A stretch of DNA of 64,000 nucleotides from Bradyrhizobium sp. LTSP849 (GCF_000938255.1 NZ_JYMR01000008.1:1-64000); one strand, 5' to 3'. Counted from the first letter of the stretch, positions 17,440 through 26,732 are shown. Notes: generated by a model from the letters alone, not told the origin. Numbers and translations are program-made.

Positions 17440-18599
17440 CTGGACCGCTCCGCATAGGGTTCATCCCGCTGGTCGATGCCGCCGCGCTGATCGTGGCCGT
17501 CGACAAGGGATTTACTGCGGCCGAAGGGCTCGAGGTCGAGCTGGTGCGCGAAGTGTCCTGGTCCAACGTTCGCGACAAGCTCAATATCGGCCTGTTCGAC
17601 GCCGCGCATCTGCTCGCGCCTGTTGCGATCGCGTCCTCGCTCGGGCTCGGCCACGTCAAGGTGCCGATCGCCGCGCCCTTCAATCTTGGTATCAACGGCA
17701 ACGCGATCACGGTATCGCCGGCGCTCCATGCCGCGCTGATGGCGGAGGTCGACGGCGATCGTTCCGATCCGCTCGTCACCGCCAAAGCCCTCGCACGGGT
17801 GGTTGCCTCGCGTCGCAGGGCGGGGGCCGAGCCCCTGACCTTCGGCATGACCTTCCCGTTCTCGACCCATAATTACCAGCTGCGCTTCTGGATGGCGGCG
17901 GCCGGCGTCGATCCGGACGAGGACGTGCGCCTGGTCGTGCTGCCGCCGCCCTACATGGTCGACAGCCTCGCCAACGGCCATGTCGATGCGTTCTGCGTCG
18001 GCGCGCCCTGGAACTCGGTCGCGGTCGATCTCGGCATCGGCCATATCCTGCATTTCGTCTCCGACATTCTCGAGCGCGCGGCGGAGAAAGTTTTGGCGGT
18101 TCGCCAAGCCTGGGCCGACAAGAATCCGGATGTGGTCGCAGCCCTCGTGCGAGCGGCAGTGAAGGCGGCCGAGTTCATCGAGCTTCCCGAAAACCGGACC
18201 GAGGCGGCGCGGATCTTGGCGCAGCCCGAGCGGATCGGCGTCGATGCCGAAGTCATCCAGCGCACCCTGACGGGTCGCCTGAAGGTCTCGCCCGACGGCA
18301 CCTTCCGCGAAAGCGGCCGCTACCTACTGGTCGGACGCGAAGGGGCAGGGCGCCCCGATCCGGTTCAGGCCGCCTGGCTCTACGCGCAGATGGTCCGCTG
18401 GGGACAGACGGCGCTGACGCCGGACGGCGTCAAGACTGCAATGAGCGTGTTCAGGCCCGATCTCTATGACGCGGCCCTGGGCCACGGAAAGCCCGCGGAA
18501 GCGCCTGCGCCGTTCGGGGCTTTTGCCGGTCCAGCCTTCGATCCCGACGACATTCGTGGGCACCTCGAGGCCTTCGAAGTCCGCCGCTGGAAGGCGTGA
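17436..18599 (+). CDS. nasS: NasS: cytoplasmic nitrate/nitrite sensor (NrtA/CmpA-like)
   Basis: A 387-residue protein related to the nitrate-binding proteins NrtA and CmpA, but it starts directly with TGPLRIGFIPLVDAAALIVAVDKG and has no signal peptide, so it acts in the cytoplasm. Blocks such as FGMTFPFSTHNYQLRFWMAAAG and DAFCVGAPWNSVAVDLGIG are typical. It binds nitrate or nitrite and then releases NasT. Its start codon overlaps the nasT stop. The likely target, nirA, lies directly downstream behind its own sigma-54 promoter. Confidence 0.9.
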   Translation: MTGPLRIGFIPLVDAAALIVAVDKGFTAAEGLEVELVREVSWSNVRDKLNIGLFDAAHLLAPVAIASSLGLGHVKVPIAAPFNLGINGNAITVSPALHAALMAEVDGDRSDPLVTAKALARVVASRRRAGAEPLTFGMTFPFSTHNYQLRFWMAAAGVDPDEDVRLVVLPPPYMVDSLANGHVDAFCVGAPWNSVAVDLGIGHILHFVSDILERAAEKVLAVRQAWADKNPDVVAALVRAAVKAAEFIELPENRTEAARILAQPERIGVDAEVIQRTLTGRLKVSPDGTFRESGRYLLVGREGAGRPDPVQAAWLYAQMVRWGQTALTPDGVKTAMSVFRPDLYDAALGHGKPAEAPAPFGAFAGPAFDPDDIRGHLEAFEVRRWKA

Positions 18600-18744
18600 T
18601 TCGGCCCTGCACCGTTTTTGGGCGAGCCGGGTCATCGGCTAAATTTTGAGCCGCCTGCTCGAATTTCGGAAGAGTTCCGGAATGGACAGCTTCGCGGGCT
18701 CTTTCTAGTCGTTTGAAATCACGACAATTTCCATTCCGCCGAAG

Positions 18745-18761
18745 CTGGCACGCAACTTGTA
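18745..18761 (+). promoter_or_regulatory. Sigma-54 (RpoN) promoter of nirA
   Basis: CTGGCACGCAACTTGTA matches the -24/-12 consensus YTGGCACG-N4-TTGCW at all but one position (TTGTA for TTGCA). Start of transcription is expected near 18773, leaving a leader of over 100 bases before the nirA start, room for the hairpins and terminator that NasT controls. I see inverted repeats there (for example GCTG/CAGC around 18800) but no certain ANTAR target. Confidence 0.8.
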
Positions 18762-18880
18762 TGTTGCAGTGCGGCCAGCCTGTCACAGACGCCTGCTGAG
18801 CCAAGTCCCCAGCAACGAAGCTGATCGGACCGTTAGGTAACAAAGCAGGCCATTGAGCCAGCGGAGTTTCCTCGCGGGTC

Positions 18881-20713
18881 GTGTCCCATTCCCTCGATGC
18901 CACCCAGGTGGCCGCAGGAGCTTCGTTACCGACCATGAAACTCGAAACCGTCTCAGTCGACTTTACCGACGAGCAGAAGCGCTATCTCGAAGGCTTCACG
19001 ACCGGTCTCCAGATCAGCCGCGTTGGTCGTGGCCTTGGTGGCGCGGGCAAGGCAAATGCCGAGCCGACCGGTCCCGATGCCGTGCACCTCAAGGCGCAGG
19101 ACAAGGTCATCGCCTCGGGCAAGAAGCTCGCCGACCAGGAAAAATTCAAGCGCGACGAGCATCCCTTCGATGCCTATCCGCGGCTGCGCCAGCAAGCGCT
19201 CGACAACGCGCCGCCGAGTCCAGCGGACAATTTCCGCTGGCGCTATTTCGGGATTTTCTACGTCGCCCCGACGCAGGACTCCTACATGTGCCGCCTGCGC
19301 ATCCCCAACGGCATCATGAAGCATTGGCAGCTCTCCGGCCTTGCCGATCTCGCCGACGATCTCTGCGGCCCGTTCAGCCACGTCACGACGCGCGCCAATC
19401 TTCAGCTTCGCGAGATCCCGCCGAAGAACGCCGTGAAGCTGATCGAGGGTATCCAGGACCTCGGCCTGTGCTCACGCGGCTCCGGCGCGGACAACATTCG
19501 CAACGTGACGGGAACGCCGACGGCCGGCATCGATCCGCAGGAGCTGATCGACACGCGCCCCTATGCGCGCGAGTGGCACTATCACATCCTGAATGACCGC
19601 TCGCTGTACGGATTGCCGCGCAAGTTCAACGTCGCCTTCGACGGCGCCGGCAGGATCGCGGTGCTCGAGGAGACCAACGACATCGCATTCACCGCGTTCG
19701 AGGTGAAGGATGGTTTCGGCGTCGAGCCCGGGGTGTGGTTTCGCCTCGGCCTTGGCGGCATCACCGGACACAAGGATTTCGCCAAGTATTCCGACATCAT
19801 CGTCAAGCCGGAAGAAGCCACCGCTGTTGCCGACGCCATCGTGCGCGTGTTCATCGAGCATGGCGACCGCACCAACCGCAACAAGGCGCGGCTGAAATAC
19901 GTGCTCGATACGATGGGCTATGACGGCTTCCTTGGGCACGTCGAGGAGCGGCTGAAGAAGCCGTTTACGCGCGTGCCGGAAGAAGCGTTTGCCCCGCGCC
20001 CAGCGTCGGACCGCATGGCGCATATCGGCGTGCACAAGCAGAAGCAGGAGGATGTGAACTGGATCGGCGTGTCGCTGCCGCTCGGCAAGATCACCTCCGA
20101 TCAGATGCGGGGCCTCGCCAAGGTCGCGCGGGACCTCGGCGACGGGGAAATTCGTCTCACGGTCTGGCAGAACCTGCTGATCCCGGGCGTGCGCGACGAG
20201 AACGTCGAGCTTGCCATTGCCGCGATCAAGCAGATCGGGCTCGCGGTCGAGGCCTCGCATATCCGCGCTGGCCTGATCGCCTGCACCGGCAATGCCGGCT
20301 GCCGCTTTGCTGCCTCGAATACCAAGCGCCACGCGGCCGAAATCGGCGACTGGTGCGAGCCCCGCGTCGAGATGGATACGCCGGTCAACATCCACGTCAC
20401 CGGCTGCCACCATTCCTGCGCGCAGCACTACATCAGCGACATCGGTCTGATCGGGGCAAGGGTGCCGGTGAATGAGGACGACACGGTCGAGGGGTACCAC
20501 CTGTTCACCGGTGGCGGGTTCGGGCCTGACGCGGATGTCGGGCAGGAGGTCTATCACGACCTCAAGGCCGAGGACGCGCCGAAGACGGTCGAAGGTCTGC
20601 TCAAGGCCTACATCGCCCATCGTTCGTCTCCCGACGAAACCTTCCTCTCCTTTGCGCGCCGCCATGACGGCGAGACGCTGCGCAAGCTTGCCGATGCAGA
20701 GGTGTCCGCATGA
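18881..20713 (+). CDS. nirA: Ferredoxin-type assimilatory nitrite reductase, NirA family
   Basis: A 610-residue siroheme enzyme with the duplicated nitrite/sulfite reductase layout. The [4Fe-4S]-siroheme Cys are CTGNAGC (C-x5-C, about residue 467) and GCHHSC (C-x3-C, about 507). It reduces nitrite to ammonium with six electrons, or less likely sulfite. The start is GTG 18881; ATG 18935 (MKLETVSVDFT) is a good alternative with AGGAG 14 bases before. The stop overlaps the flavoprotein gene (ATGA), so the two probably form a working pair. Regulation: sigma-54 promoter plus likely NasT antitermination. Confidence 0.88.
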   Translation: MSHSLDATQVAAGASLPTMKLETVSVDFTDEQKRYLEGFTTGLQISRVGRGLGGAGKANAEPTGPDAVHLKAQDKVIASGKKLADQEKFKRDEHPFDAYPRLRQQALDNAPPSPADNFRWRYFGIFYVAPTQDSYMCRLRIPNGIMKHWQLSGLADLADDLCGPFSHVTTRANLQLREIPPKNAVKLIEGIQDLGLCSRGSGADNIRNVTGTPTAGIDPQELIDTRPYAREWHYHILNDRSLYGLPRKFNVAFDGAGRIAVLEETNDIAFTAFEVKDGFGVEPGVWFRLGLGGITGHKDFAKYSDIIVKPEEATAVADAIVRVFIEHGDRTNRNKARLKYVLDTMGYDGFLGHVEERLKKPFTRVPEEAFAPRPASDRMAHIGVHKQKQEDVNWIGVSLPLGKITSDQMRGLAKVARDLGDGEIRLTVWQNLLIPGVRDENVELAIAAIKQIGLAVEASHIRAGLIACTGNAGCRFAASNTKRHAAEIGDWCEPRVEMDTPVNIHVTGCHHSCAQHYISDIGLIGARVPVNEDDTVEGYHLFTGGGFGPDADVGQEVYHDLKAEDAPKTVEGLLKAYIAHRSSPDETFLSFARRHDGETLRKLADAEVSA

Positions 20714-22305
20714 ACCAGATCAGCCCTCCGCCCAAGCTCGATATCATTCCCGCGAGCGCACCGTTCTCCGATGCCCAGCGCTCCTGGCTGAACGGATTCT
20801 TTGCCGGGCTGCTGTCGCCTGATGCAGCGGCGCCACTATCGGCAGAGCAGGGCGCCGCGATCATGCAAGCCGGTGACGGCGACGACGGCGAAGCGCCATG
20901 GCACGACCAGACCATGCCGATTGCCGATCGCATGAAGCTCGCCGAAGGGCGCCCCGTGCGCCGCAAGATGATGGCGGCGATGGCGCAGCAGGATTGCGGC
21001 CAGTGCGGCTATAATTGCAACGACTATTCGGAAGCGATCGCCACCCGCAGCGAAGCGCGGCTCAACCTTTGTGTCCCCGGTGGCAAGGAAACCGCGCGGA
21101 TGCTGAAGGCACTGCACGAAGAGCTGGACAAGGCGCCGGCGACGAAAGCTCTCGACGCGGCAGCACCAGCCGTGACCGTGACGATCGCCGAGCCCGGCCG
21201 CTCGCGCGACAATCCGATCGCTGCAACTTTCCTGTCGCGGCACCTTCTCAACAAGGGCGCCTCGGAGAAGGAAACCTATCACATCGAGTTCGATCTCTCC
21301 GAGAGCAAGCTCGACTACGTTGTCGGGGATTCCTTCGGCGTGTTCGCACGCAACGATGTCGGCCTCGCCGACCAGATCATCGCGCTGCTGGGCGCTTCGC
21401 ACACGACCAAGGTCAACGGCAAGACGCTGCGTCAGGTGCTGATCGACGACGTCTCGCTGTCGCCGGCGCCTGACACGCTGTTCGAATTGATCTCCTTCAT
21501 CACCGGCGGCGCGCAGCGCGAGAAGGCGAGGGCGCTGGCGCAGGGCGAGGATCCCGATGGCGATGCCGCCACCCTCGACGTCATGGCGGCGCTTCAGAAG
21601 TTCTCCGGCACGCGGCCGCATCCCGAGGCCTTCGTCGAGGCGCTGGAGCCGCTCCAGCCGCGGCTCTATTCGATTTCCTCGTCGCATAACGCAACGCCCG
21701 GAAAGCTGTCGCTCACGGTCGATTCCGTGCGCTACGTCGTCGGCAAGCGCAAGCGCATTGGCGTGGCCTCGACCTTCCTCGGCGAGCGCATCAATGAAGG
21801 CGAGAAGCTCAAGGTCTATGTGCAGAAGGCGCACGGCTTCGGCCTGCCGGAGGACCCGAAGACGCCGGTCATCATGATCGGTCCCGGCACGGGGATTGCG
21901 CCGTTCCGCGCTTTCCTGCTCGATCGCAAGGCGACCGGCGCGCCCGGCAAGAACTGGCTGTTCTTCGGCCACCAGCGCAGCGATTGCGACTTCTTCTACC
22001 AGGACGAGCTGAGCGCGATGAAGACGTCTGGTCTCCTGACGCGGATGTCGCTGGCCTGGTCGCGCGATGGTGAGAAGAAGTTCTACGTGCAGGACCGCAT
22101 GCGCGAGGTCGGCCGCGAAGTGTGGACGTGGCTTGCCGAGGGCGCGCACCTCTACATCTGCGGCGATGCCAAGCGCATGGCCAAGGATGTCGAGCGTGCG
22201 CTGGTCGACATCGTCGCCCAGTTCGGTGCGCGCTCGACCGACGAAGCCGTCAGTTTCGTCGCCGAGCTCAAGAAGACGGGCCGCTTTCAGGCTGACGTGT
22301 ACTAA
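20710..22305 (+). CDS. Iron-sulfur CysJ-like flavoprotein reductase (FAD/NADPH)
   Basis: A 531-residue protein ending in the ferredoxin-NADP reductase pair of sulfite reductase flavoproteins: FAD motif RLYSISSS (about 318), IGPGTGIAPFRAF (about 394), NADPH block FFGHQRSDCDFFY and YICGDAKRMAKDVE. Instead of an FMN flavodoxin domain, the N-terminus has a Cys-rich segment CGQCGYNCNDY...NLCVPGGKET that looks like a four-Cys [4Fe-4S] site. Thus NADPH to FAD to FeS transfer is implied. It probably supplies electrons to the NirA-type reductase whose stop codon it overlaps. A hairpin follows at 22337. Confidence 0.85.
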   Translation: MNQISPPPKLDIIPASAPFSDAQRSWLNGFFAGLLSPDAAAPLSAEQGAAIMQAGDGDDGEAPWHDQTMPIADRMKLAEGRPVRRKMMAAMAQQDCGQCGYNCNDYSEAIATRSEARLNLCVPGGKETARMLKALHEELDKAPATKALDAAAPAVTVTIAEPGRSRDNPIAATFLSRHLLNKGASEKETYHIEFDLSESKLDYVVGDSFGVFARNDVGLADQIIALLGASHTTKVNGKTLRQVLIDDVSLSPAPDTLFELISFITGGAQREKARALAQGEDPDGDAATLDVMAALQKFSGTRPHPEAFVEALEPLQPRLYSISSSHNATPGKLSLTVDSVRYVVGKRKRIGVASTFLGERINEGEKLKVYVQKAHGFGLPEDPKTPVIMIGPGTGIAPFRAFLLDRKATGAPGKNWLFFGHQRSDCDFFYQDELSAMKTSGLLTRMSLAWSRDGEKKFYVQDRMREVGREVWTWLAEGAHLYICGDAKRMAKDVERALVDIVAQFGARSTDEAVSFVAELKKTGRFQADVY

Positions 22306-22336
22306 GGCGCGATGAGAGCTTGATGAATCGTCCTGG

Positions 22337-22362
22337 CGGCGCAAACGCAAGGCGTTGCGCCG
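22337..22362 (+). terminator. Hairpin after the nirA operon
   Basis: CGGCGCAA / TTGCGCCG forms an 8-bp stem with a 10-base loop 32 bases after the flavoprotein stop. There is no T-run, so it may stabilise the 3' end rather than terminate. In the rest of the 330-base gap up to 22635 I see nothing else. Confidence 0.4.
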
Positions 22363-22635
22363 TCAGTCGTCGGCTACTGTGCATGGGGTTGTTTTCGACA
22401 TTTTTGTTCGGCGGGGGTTTGACGCGTCAGTCCGACTGTCATGAGATCGTCATTCGCGTCGGTTCCATCTGGCTCGGAGTTTAACGAATAAGATTCTCGG
22501 AACCCGCGGGCGGAGAGAATTTGCGCCTGCGACCGGGCGTTCGAAGAGAACTCTCATCGCTATTTCCGCCGCCATCTTGCCCGCCACCCGGGTCGACCCT
22601 TCATAATCGCGCAAATGGGGCGTTGGAGATCGACC

Positions 22636-22788
22636 ATGCGCGAACTATCGGCGGAAGCCAGGCTGCATTTCTACGCGCGCTCGCTCTCGCGTCGGACTGC
22701 GGCGAACGCCCATCACATCGGGCTCTACAGCGCCTTCGCCGTCATTGCGGCGATCGTCTTCGGCACGCTCTCGGTGCACCCGTTCTGA
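22636..22788 (+). CDS. Small single-span membrane protein (50 aa)
   Basis: ATG at 22636, stop at 22786-22788, with GGAG 7 bases before the start. The protein has an amphipathic basic N-terminus (LHFYARSLSRRTAANAHHI) and one hydrophobic segment (GLYSAFAVIAAIVFGTLSV), ending HPF. This is the layout of small inner-membrane proteins common in Bradyrhizobium. Its stop abuts the convergent pxpA stop. Function unknown. Confidence 0.6.
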   Translation: MRELSAEARLHFYARSLSRRTAANAHHIGLYSAFAVIAAIVFGTLSVHPF

Positions 22789-23559
22789 TCACGCCCCGCG
22801 CTTGAACGGCGCGACCTCGATCCCGGCCTCCTTCAACGCCTGACGCAAGCCGCGCGCGATATCGACAGCGCCGTGCGTGTCGCCGTGGATGCAGACAGTG
22901 TCCGTGCGCATCTTGATGACCTTGCCTGTGACCGACACCACCGCGCCATCCTGCACCATGCGCACCACGCGTTCGGCGATCGCCTTGGCATCGTGCAGCA
23001 CCGCGCCGGGCTTCTTGCGCGAGACGAGGTTGCCGTCGTCCTCATAGGCACGGTCGGCGAACACCTCGTGCACCATCGGCAGATTGGCATCCTCGCCGGC
23101 CTTCACCAGTTTTGAATTGGCGAGCACGACGAAGATCAGGCTGGGATCGACCGCCTTGATGCCGGCCGCGATCGCCTTCGCCGTCATGTCGTCCTCGCAG
23201 GCGACGTTGGAGAGCGCGCCATGCGCCTTCACGTGCGTCACCTTGTGGCCGGCCGCCGTCGCGATCGCCTGCAACGCGCCGATCTGGTAGGCGACGAGGT
23301 TCTCGATCTCGGAGGACTTCAGGCCCGCGATCGGATGCCGGCCAAAACCGTGGAGGTCGCGGTAGCCGGGATGTGCGCCGACCGAGACCCCGCGCGCCTT
23401 CGCCAGCTCGACCGTCCGGCGCATGATATCGGGATCGCCGGCATGGAAGCCGCAGGCGACGTTGACCGAGCTTGCGAGCTCGATCATCGCGGCATCGTTG
23501 CCCATCTCCCACGCGCCAAAACCTTCGCCGAGGTCGCAATTGAGATCGATCGTCTTCAT
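22789..23559 (-). CDS. pxpA: 5-oxoprolinase subunit PxpA (LamB/YcsF family)
   Basis: A 256-residue enzyme starting [20 protein letters not shown], the family signature, with [11 protein letters not shown] and [13 protein letters not shown] blocks and a conserved CIHGDTHGA near the end. Together with PxpB and PxpC it opens 5-oxoproline (pyroglutamate) to glutamate with ATP. The frame is open well upstream, but the ATG at 23559 gives the family start exactly. Gene order on the minus strand is pxpB-pxpC-pxpA with 31 bases between pxpC and pxpA. Confidence 0.93.
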   Translation of the reverse strand: MKTIDLNCDLGEGFGAWEMGNDAAMIELASSVNVACGFHAGDPDIMRRTVELAKARGVSVGAHPGYRDLHGFGRHPIAGLKSSEIENLVAYQIGALQAIATAAGHKVTHVKAHGALSNVACEDDMTAKAIAAGIKAVDPSLIFVVLANSKLVKAGEDANLPMVHEVFADRAYEDDGNLVSRKKPGAVLHDAKAIAERVVRMVQDGAVVSVTGKVIKMRTDTVCIHGDTHGAVDIARGLRQALKEAGIEVAPFKRGA

Positions 23560-23590
23560 GGTTGCTCTCCGCCTCTGGTCGTCTTGTGGT

Positions 23591-24628
23591 TTAAGGCTCC
23601 GCCGCGACCTGCCACGTCCCGGCATCAACGGCGCTGACCGCATGGCCGGCAACGTTGGCATCGCTGAGCGCCTCGATGTTGAGCGCGACGGTGTCGGCGG
23701 AGCGCAAGCGGTCGGGCAGGGCGCGGATCGCTTGCGCGAACTTCTTCGCCTCGTCCTGCGCCTCGGCCACGCTGACGGCCTTGAAGCGGAACGCCGTTCC
23801 CGCCGAGGTCTGGGCGAGACGGCCGACATCGGCCGTGATCACGGTTGCGATCTTCGGATAGCCGCCGGAGGTGCCGCGGTCCATCATCAGCGCGATCGGC
23901 GCGCCGTTGCCGGGCACCTGGATGCTGCCGTTGACGGTGCCGTCGGAGACGATGTTGTGGCCGTGCAGATGCTTGATCGCGGGGCCCTCGAGCCGGTAGC
24001 CCATGCGGTCGGAGGTCGCCGAGATCTTCCATTCGCTGTCGAGGAACAGCGCCTTGTTGGCGTCGTCGAACTCGTCGTCCTGCGGGCCCAGCACGACGCG
24101 GATCGGATCGCTCGACGGCTTTGGCAATTCGATCCGCAGTTCCGGCGCGCCGCTCGCGGCATCGACAGCCAATTCGTCGTCAGCCTGAAGCGGACGCGGG
24201 TAGGGGCTGCCGAGGCCGGCGCGGGCGTTCACCGCGAGGCTACCGAACACCGGCTCGCCCTTGATGCCGCCCTCGATCGCGAGATAGGTGAACGCGCCGC
24301 CGCGCGCGAAGCCGAGCGTCAGCGTCTCGCCGTCCTTCAGTGTCACGGACGTGTCTATGGCCACCGCTTGCCCGGCAATGTCCGCATTGCGCGGCGCGCC
24401 GGCAATCGCGACGCGCACCGCGCCGTCCTTGGCTGTGAACGTGGCACCGAACGGGCCGATCTCGACCGTGGCCGCGAACGGCTCGTTGCCGACAAGGGTG
24501 TTCGCCGCCGCCAGCGCCATGCGATCCATTGCGCCGCTCGGCGTCAGGCCGTAGCGCTGTGCGCCCGGACGCCCGCCGTCCTGGACGGAGCTCGCTGGTC
24601 CAATGCTGCCAACAACGAGCCTGCTCAT
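23591..24628 (-). CDS. pxpC: 5-oxoprolinase subunit PxpC (biotin-dependent carboxyltransferase-like)
   Basis: A 345-residue protein of the KipA/PxpC family. Signature blocks are [26 protein letters not shown] at the start, [39 protein letters not shown] in the middle and [15 protein letters not shown]. It forms a complex with PxpB in ATP-dependent 5-oxoproline opening. The ATG overlaps the pxpB stop (24625-24628), implying translational coupling and equal amounts of subunits. Confidence 0.92.
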   Translation of the reverse strand: MSRLVVGSIGPASSVQDGGRPGAQRYGLTPSGAMDRMALAAANTLVGNEPFAATVEIGPFGATFTAKDGAVRVAIAGAPRNADIAGQAVAIDTSVTLKDGETLTLGFARGGAFTYLAIEGGIKGEPVFGSLAVNARAGLGSPYPRPLQADDELAVDAASGAPELRIELPKPSSDPIRVVLGPQDDEFDDANKALFLDSEWKISATSDRMGYRLEGPAIKHLHGHNIVSDGTVNGSIQVPGNGAPIALMMDRGTSGGYPKIATVITADVGRLAQTSAGTAFRFKAVSVAEAQDEAKKFAQAIRALPDRLRSADTVALNIEALSDANVAGHAVSAVDAGTWQVAAEP

Positions 24629-25356
24629 GTGACCACCTGCTCGGCGATGATCTCGCCGGCTTCCGCGGCGCGGTCCTGCTCTTCGAAGGTCTTGTGGTCG
24701 ATGGCGAAAAACGTCACGCGATCACCGGGTTCGGTCAGAAAGGTCGGATTCCGGTGGAGCTGATAGGTCCGCACCGGGGTGCGGCCGAGCAGGTGCCAGC
24801 CGCTTGGGCCGGCCAGGCACTGGATGCCGGTCTGGATGCCGCCGATGGCGATCGTGCCGGCGGGCGTCAGCAGCCGCGGATTCTGCCGCCGGGACATCTG
24901 GAGGGATTCGTCCAGCCCGCTGAGATAGGACCAGCCCGGCGTGAAGCCGATCATGGCGATGCAATAGTCGCCGGCGGTGTGGCGGGCCACGATGTCGTCG
25001 GGCGTGGTCTTGAGCGCCTTCGCGACATCCTCGATATCGATGCCGTGCTCGCCGCCGTAGGCGACGGGAATGCGCCAGCGCCGCGCCTTCGCGGTAGGCG
25101 GCAGCGGCTGGCTGGCGATCGGGAGCAGCTTTTCGGAAAGCGCGTCAAAGCCGATCTTGCCGGGATCGTAATGCACCAGCAGCGAGCGATAGGTCGGCAC
25201 CGTCTCGGTAATGCCATCGATGGCGCTTGCTGCGAGCGCCTTGTCGAGCGCCAGCACGCGCTGGTTGGCGGCATCGTCGATGGTACGGCTGAACTCGACC
25301 GTGACGGCGCTGTCGCCACTGGGCAGGAGGCGGGGCGGGGGAAGCGTCGCGGCCAT
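24625..25356 (-). CDS. pxpB: 5-oxoprolinase subunit PxpB (KipI-like)
   Basis: A 243-residue protein of the allophanate hydrolase subunit 1/KipI family. The GDSAVTVEF start, IPVAYGG, the IGFTPGWSYLSGLDESLQM block, and the RTPVRTYQL and PGDRVTFF segments are typical. Partner of PxpC. A possible 46-codon ORF ends 6 bases before its ATG. Confidence 0.92.
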   Translation of the reverse strand: MAATLPPPRLLPSGDSAVTVEFSRTIDDAANQRVLALDKALAASAIDGITETVPTYRSLLVHYDPGKIGFDALSEKLLPIASQPLPPTAKARRWRIPVAYGGEHGIDIEDVAKALKTTPDDIVARHTAGDYCIAMIGFTPGWSYLSGLDESLQMSRRQNPRLLTPAGTIAIGGIQTGIQCLAGPSGWHLLGRTPVRTYQLHRNPTFLTEPGDRVTFFAIDHKTFEEQDRAAEAGEIIAEQVVT

Positions 25357-25362
25357 GAGCTA

Positions 25363-25503
25363 TCAAGAGCTGTCGAAATCGGGCTTCTGAAGAAACGCGG
25401 GCTCGTCCTTGAGTTCCGCGGTGCCCTGCTTCGCGTAAATGCGCCCGCAAGTCCAATAAATTAATCCAAGGCCAAACGATAAAGCCTTGTTATCGCGTCG
25501 CAT
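25363..25503 (-). CDS. Possible small protein (46 aa) ahead of pxpB
   Basis: ATG at 25501-25503, stop 6 bases before pxpB. The composition is balanced and not arginine-rich as off-frame reads are here: a short hydrophobic stretch ALSFGLGLIYWTCGRIYA followed by a charged tail ending DFDSS. The close spacing suggests co-transcription. No family recognised, and the ribosome site is weak. Confidence 0.4.
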   Translation of the reverse strand: MRRDNKALSFGLGLIYWTCGRIYAKQGTAELKDEPAFLQKPDFDSS

Positions 25504-25604
25504 AACCGCCCTGCCGGCCTGCGTTCTTGGCCCTTGACGGAAAGCGCCCGCCTCGCAAGATGCGCGGCGTCGTTTCCCGCCCATTTCGGAGCTCGTTGCC
25601 GTCC

Positions 25605-26303
25605 ATGTCGCTATCCCCCGAAGCCCGCAAGACCCTCGCCGGCATCACCACCGCCACCATCACCACGGTCCTGCTGAAGAAGGGCCTGCGCAACATCTGG
25701 ATGCGCGGCGCACGTCCGCTGCGCCCGGGTCTGCCGCGCCTGGTGGGACCGGCCTTCACGCTGCGCTTCGTCCCGGCGCGCGAGGATCTGGCGACGCCGG
25801 AATCCTGGTCGTCGCCGATCTCGACCCGTACCGCGATCGAGGCGATGCCGGACGGCTGCATCGCTGTGGTCGATGCTATGGGCATTACTGATGCCGGTAT
25901 TTTCGGCGACATTCTCTGCGCGCGCATGATGAAGCGCGGCGTCACTGCGCTCGTCACCGATGGCGTGGTGCGTGACGTCGAGGGTGTGCTCGGCACCAAT
26001 CTTCCGGTGTGGTGCGACGGCTTTGCCGCGCCGCCCTCCGTTGCAGGCCTCACCTTCGTCGGCTGGGGCGAGCCGATCGGCTGCGGCGGCGTCGCGGTGT
26101 TCCCTAACGACATCGTCGTTGCCGACCAGGACGGCTGCGTGTTGATCCCGCAGGCGATGCTCGACCACGTGCTCGCCGAAGGCGTCGAGCAGGAGCGGAT
26201 GGAAGCCTGGATTGTCAACGAGGTGAACAACGGCGCGGTGCTGCCGGGCCTCTATCCCATGAACGCCGAGACCAAGGCGCGCTACGCGGCAAGCAAGAAG
26301 TAA
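25605..26303 (+). CDS. RraA family protein (aldolase/decarboxylase-like)
   Basis: A 232-residue protein of the RraA/HMG-aldolase family: AGITTATITTVLLKKGLRNIW near the start, GDILCARMMKRGVTALVTDGVVRDVEG with the conserved G-x-x-x-D-G-x-x-R-D core, and PNDIVVADQDGCVLIP. Family members are either RNase E inhibitors (RraA) or metal-dependent aldolases/oxaloacetate decarboxylases; the TDGxxRD core with Asp favours the enzyme. Start at 25605. A cupin gene follows 24 bases later, so a small catabolic operon is likely. Confidence 0.8.
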   Translation: MSLSPEARKTLAGITTATITTVLLKKGLRNIWMRGARPLRPGLPRLVGPAFTLRFVPAREDLATPESWSSPISTRTAIEAMPDGCIAVVDAMGITDAGIFGDILCARMMKRGVTALVTDGVVRDVEGVLGTNLPVWCDGFAAPPSVAGLTFVGWGEPIGCGGVAVFPNDIVVADQDGCVLIPQAMLDHVLAEGVEQERMEAWIVNEVNNGAVLPGLYPMNAETKARYAASKK

Positions 26304-26327
26304 CGACCACAAGCGAGGAATACCCCA

Positions 26328-26732
26328 ATGGAAATCACTGTCGCAGGCACGCGGCCCACCCGCCGCGCGCCCAAGGAAAACTTCACCGGCACCGTGTTGC
26401 AGGACCCCGTGATCATGGCGCCCGCGCCGGCACGGCTGAACTGCTCGCGCGTGTCGTTCGAACCCGGCGCGCGCACCAACTGGCATCACCATCCGCTGGG
26501 CCAGACGCTCTACGTCATCTCCGGCGTCGGCCGGGTTCAGGCCAAGGGCGGCCCGATCCGCGAGATCCGTCCCGGCGACACCGTCTGGATTCCGCCGGGC
26601 GAGCTGCATTGGCACGGTGCCACGCCGACCAACGGCATGACCCACATCGCGATGCAGGAAGCGCTCGACGGCGTCTATTCGACCTGGCTGGAGCCTGTGA
26701 CGGACGCTGAGTACGGCGCGGCGATCGGCTGA
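26328..26732 (+). CDS. Cupin-domain protein
   Basis: A 134-residue single cupin barrel. Metal ligands are visible in motif 1, GARTNWHHHPLGQTLYVISG (His-x-His and Gln/His), and motif 2, PGDTVWIPPGELHWHGA. The sequence resembles the Mn-dependent cupins related to (R)-hydroxynitrile lyases. GAGGAA lies before the ATG. It is co-transcribed with the RraA-like gene. Substrate unknown. Confidence 0.8.
   Translation: MEITVAGTRPTRRAPKENFTGTVLQDPVIMAPAPARLNCSRVSFEPGARTNWHHHPLGQTLYVISGVGRVQAKGGPIREIRPGDTVWIPPGELHWHGATPTNGMTHIAMQEALDGVYSTWLEPVTDAEYGAAIG

Noticed and set aside
20710..22305. Flavoprotein taken as sulfite reductase CysJ of cysteine synthesis
   Set aside because: There is no flavodoxin domain, and the gene is coupled to a NirA-type reductase behind nasT-nasS, so a nitrite role fits better; sulfite reduction is not excluded.
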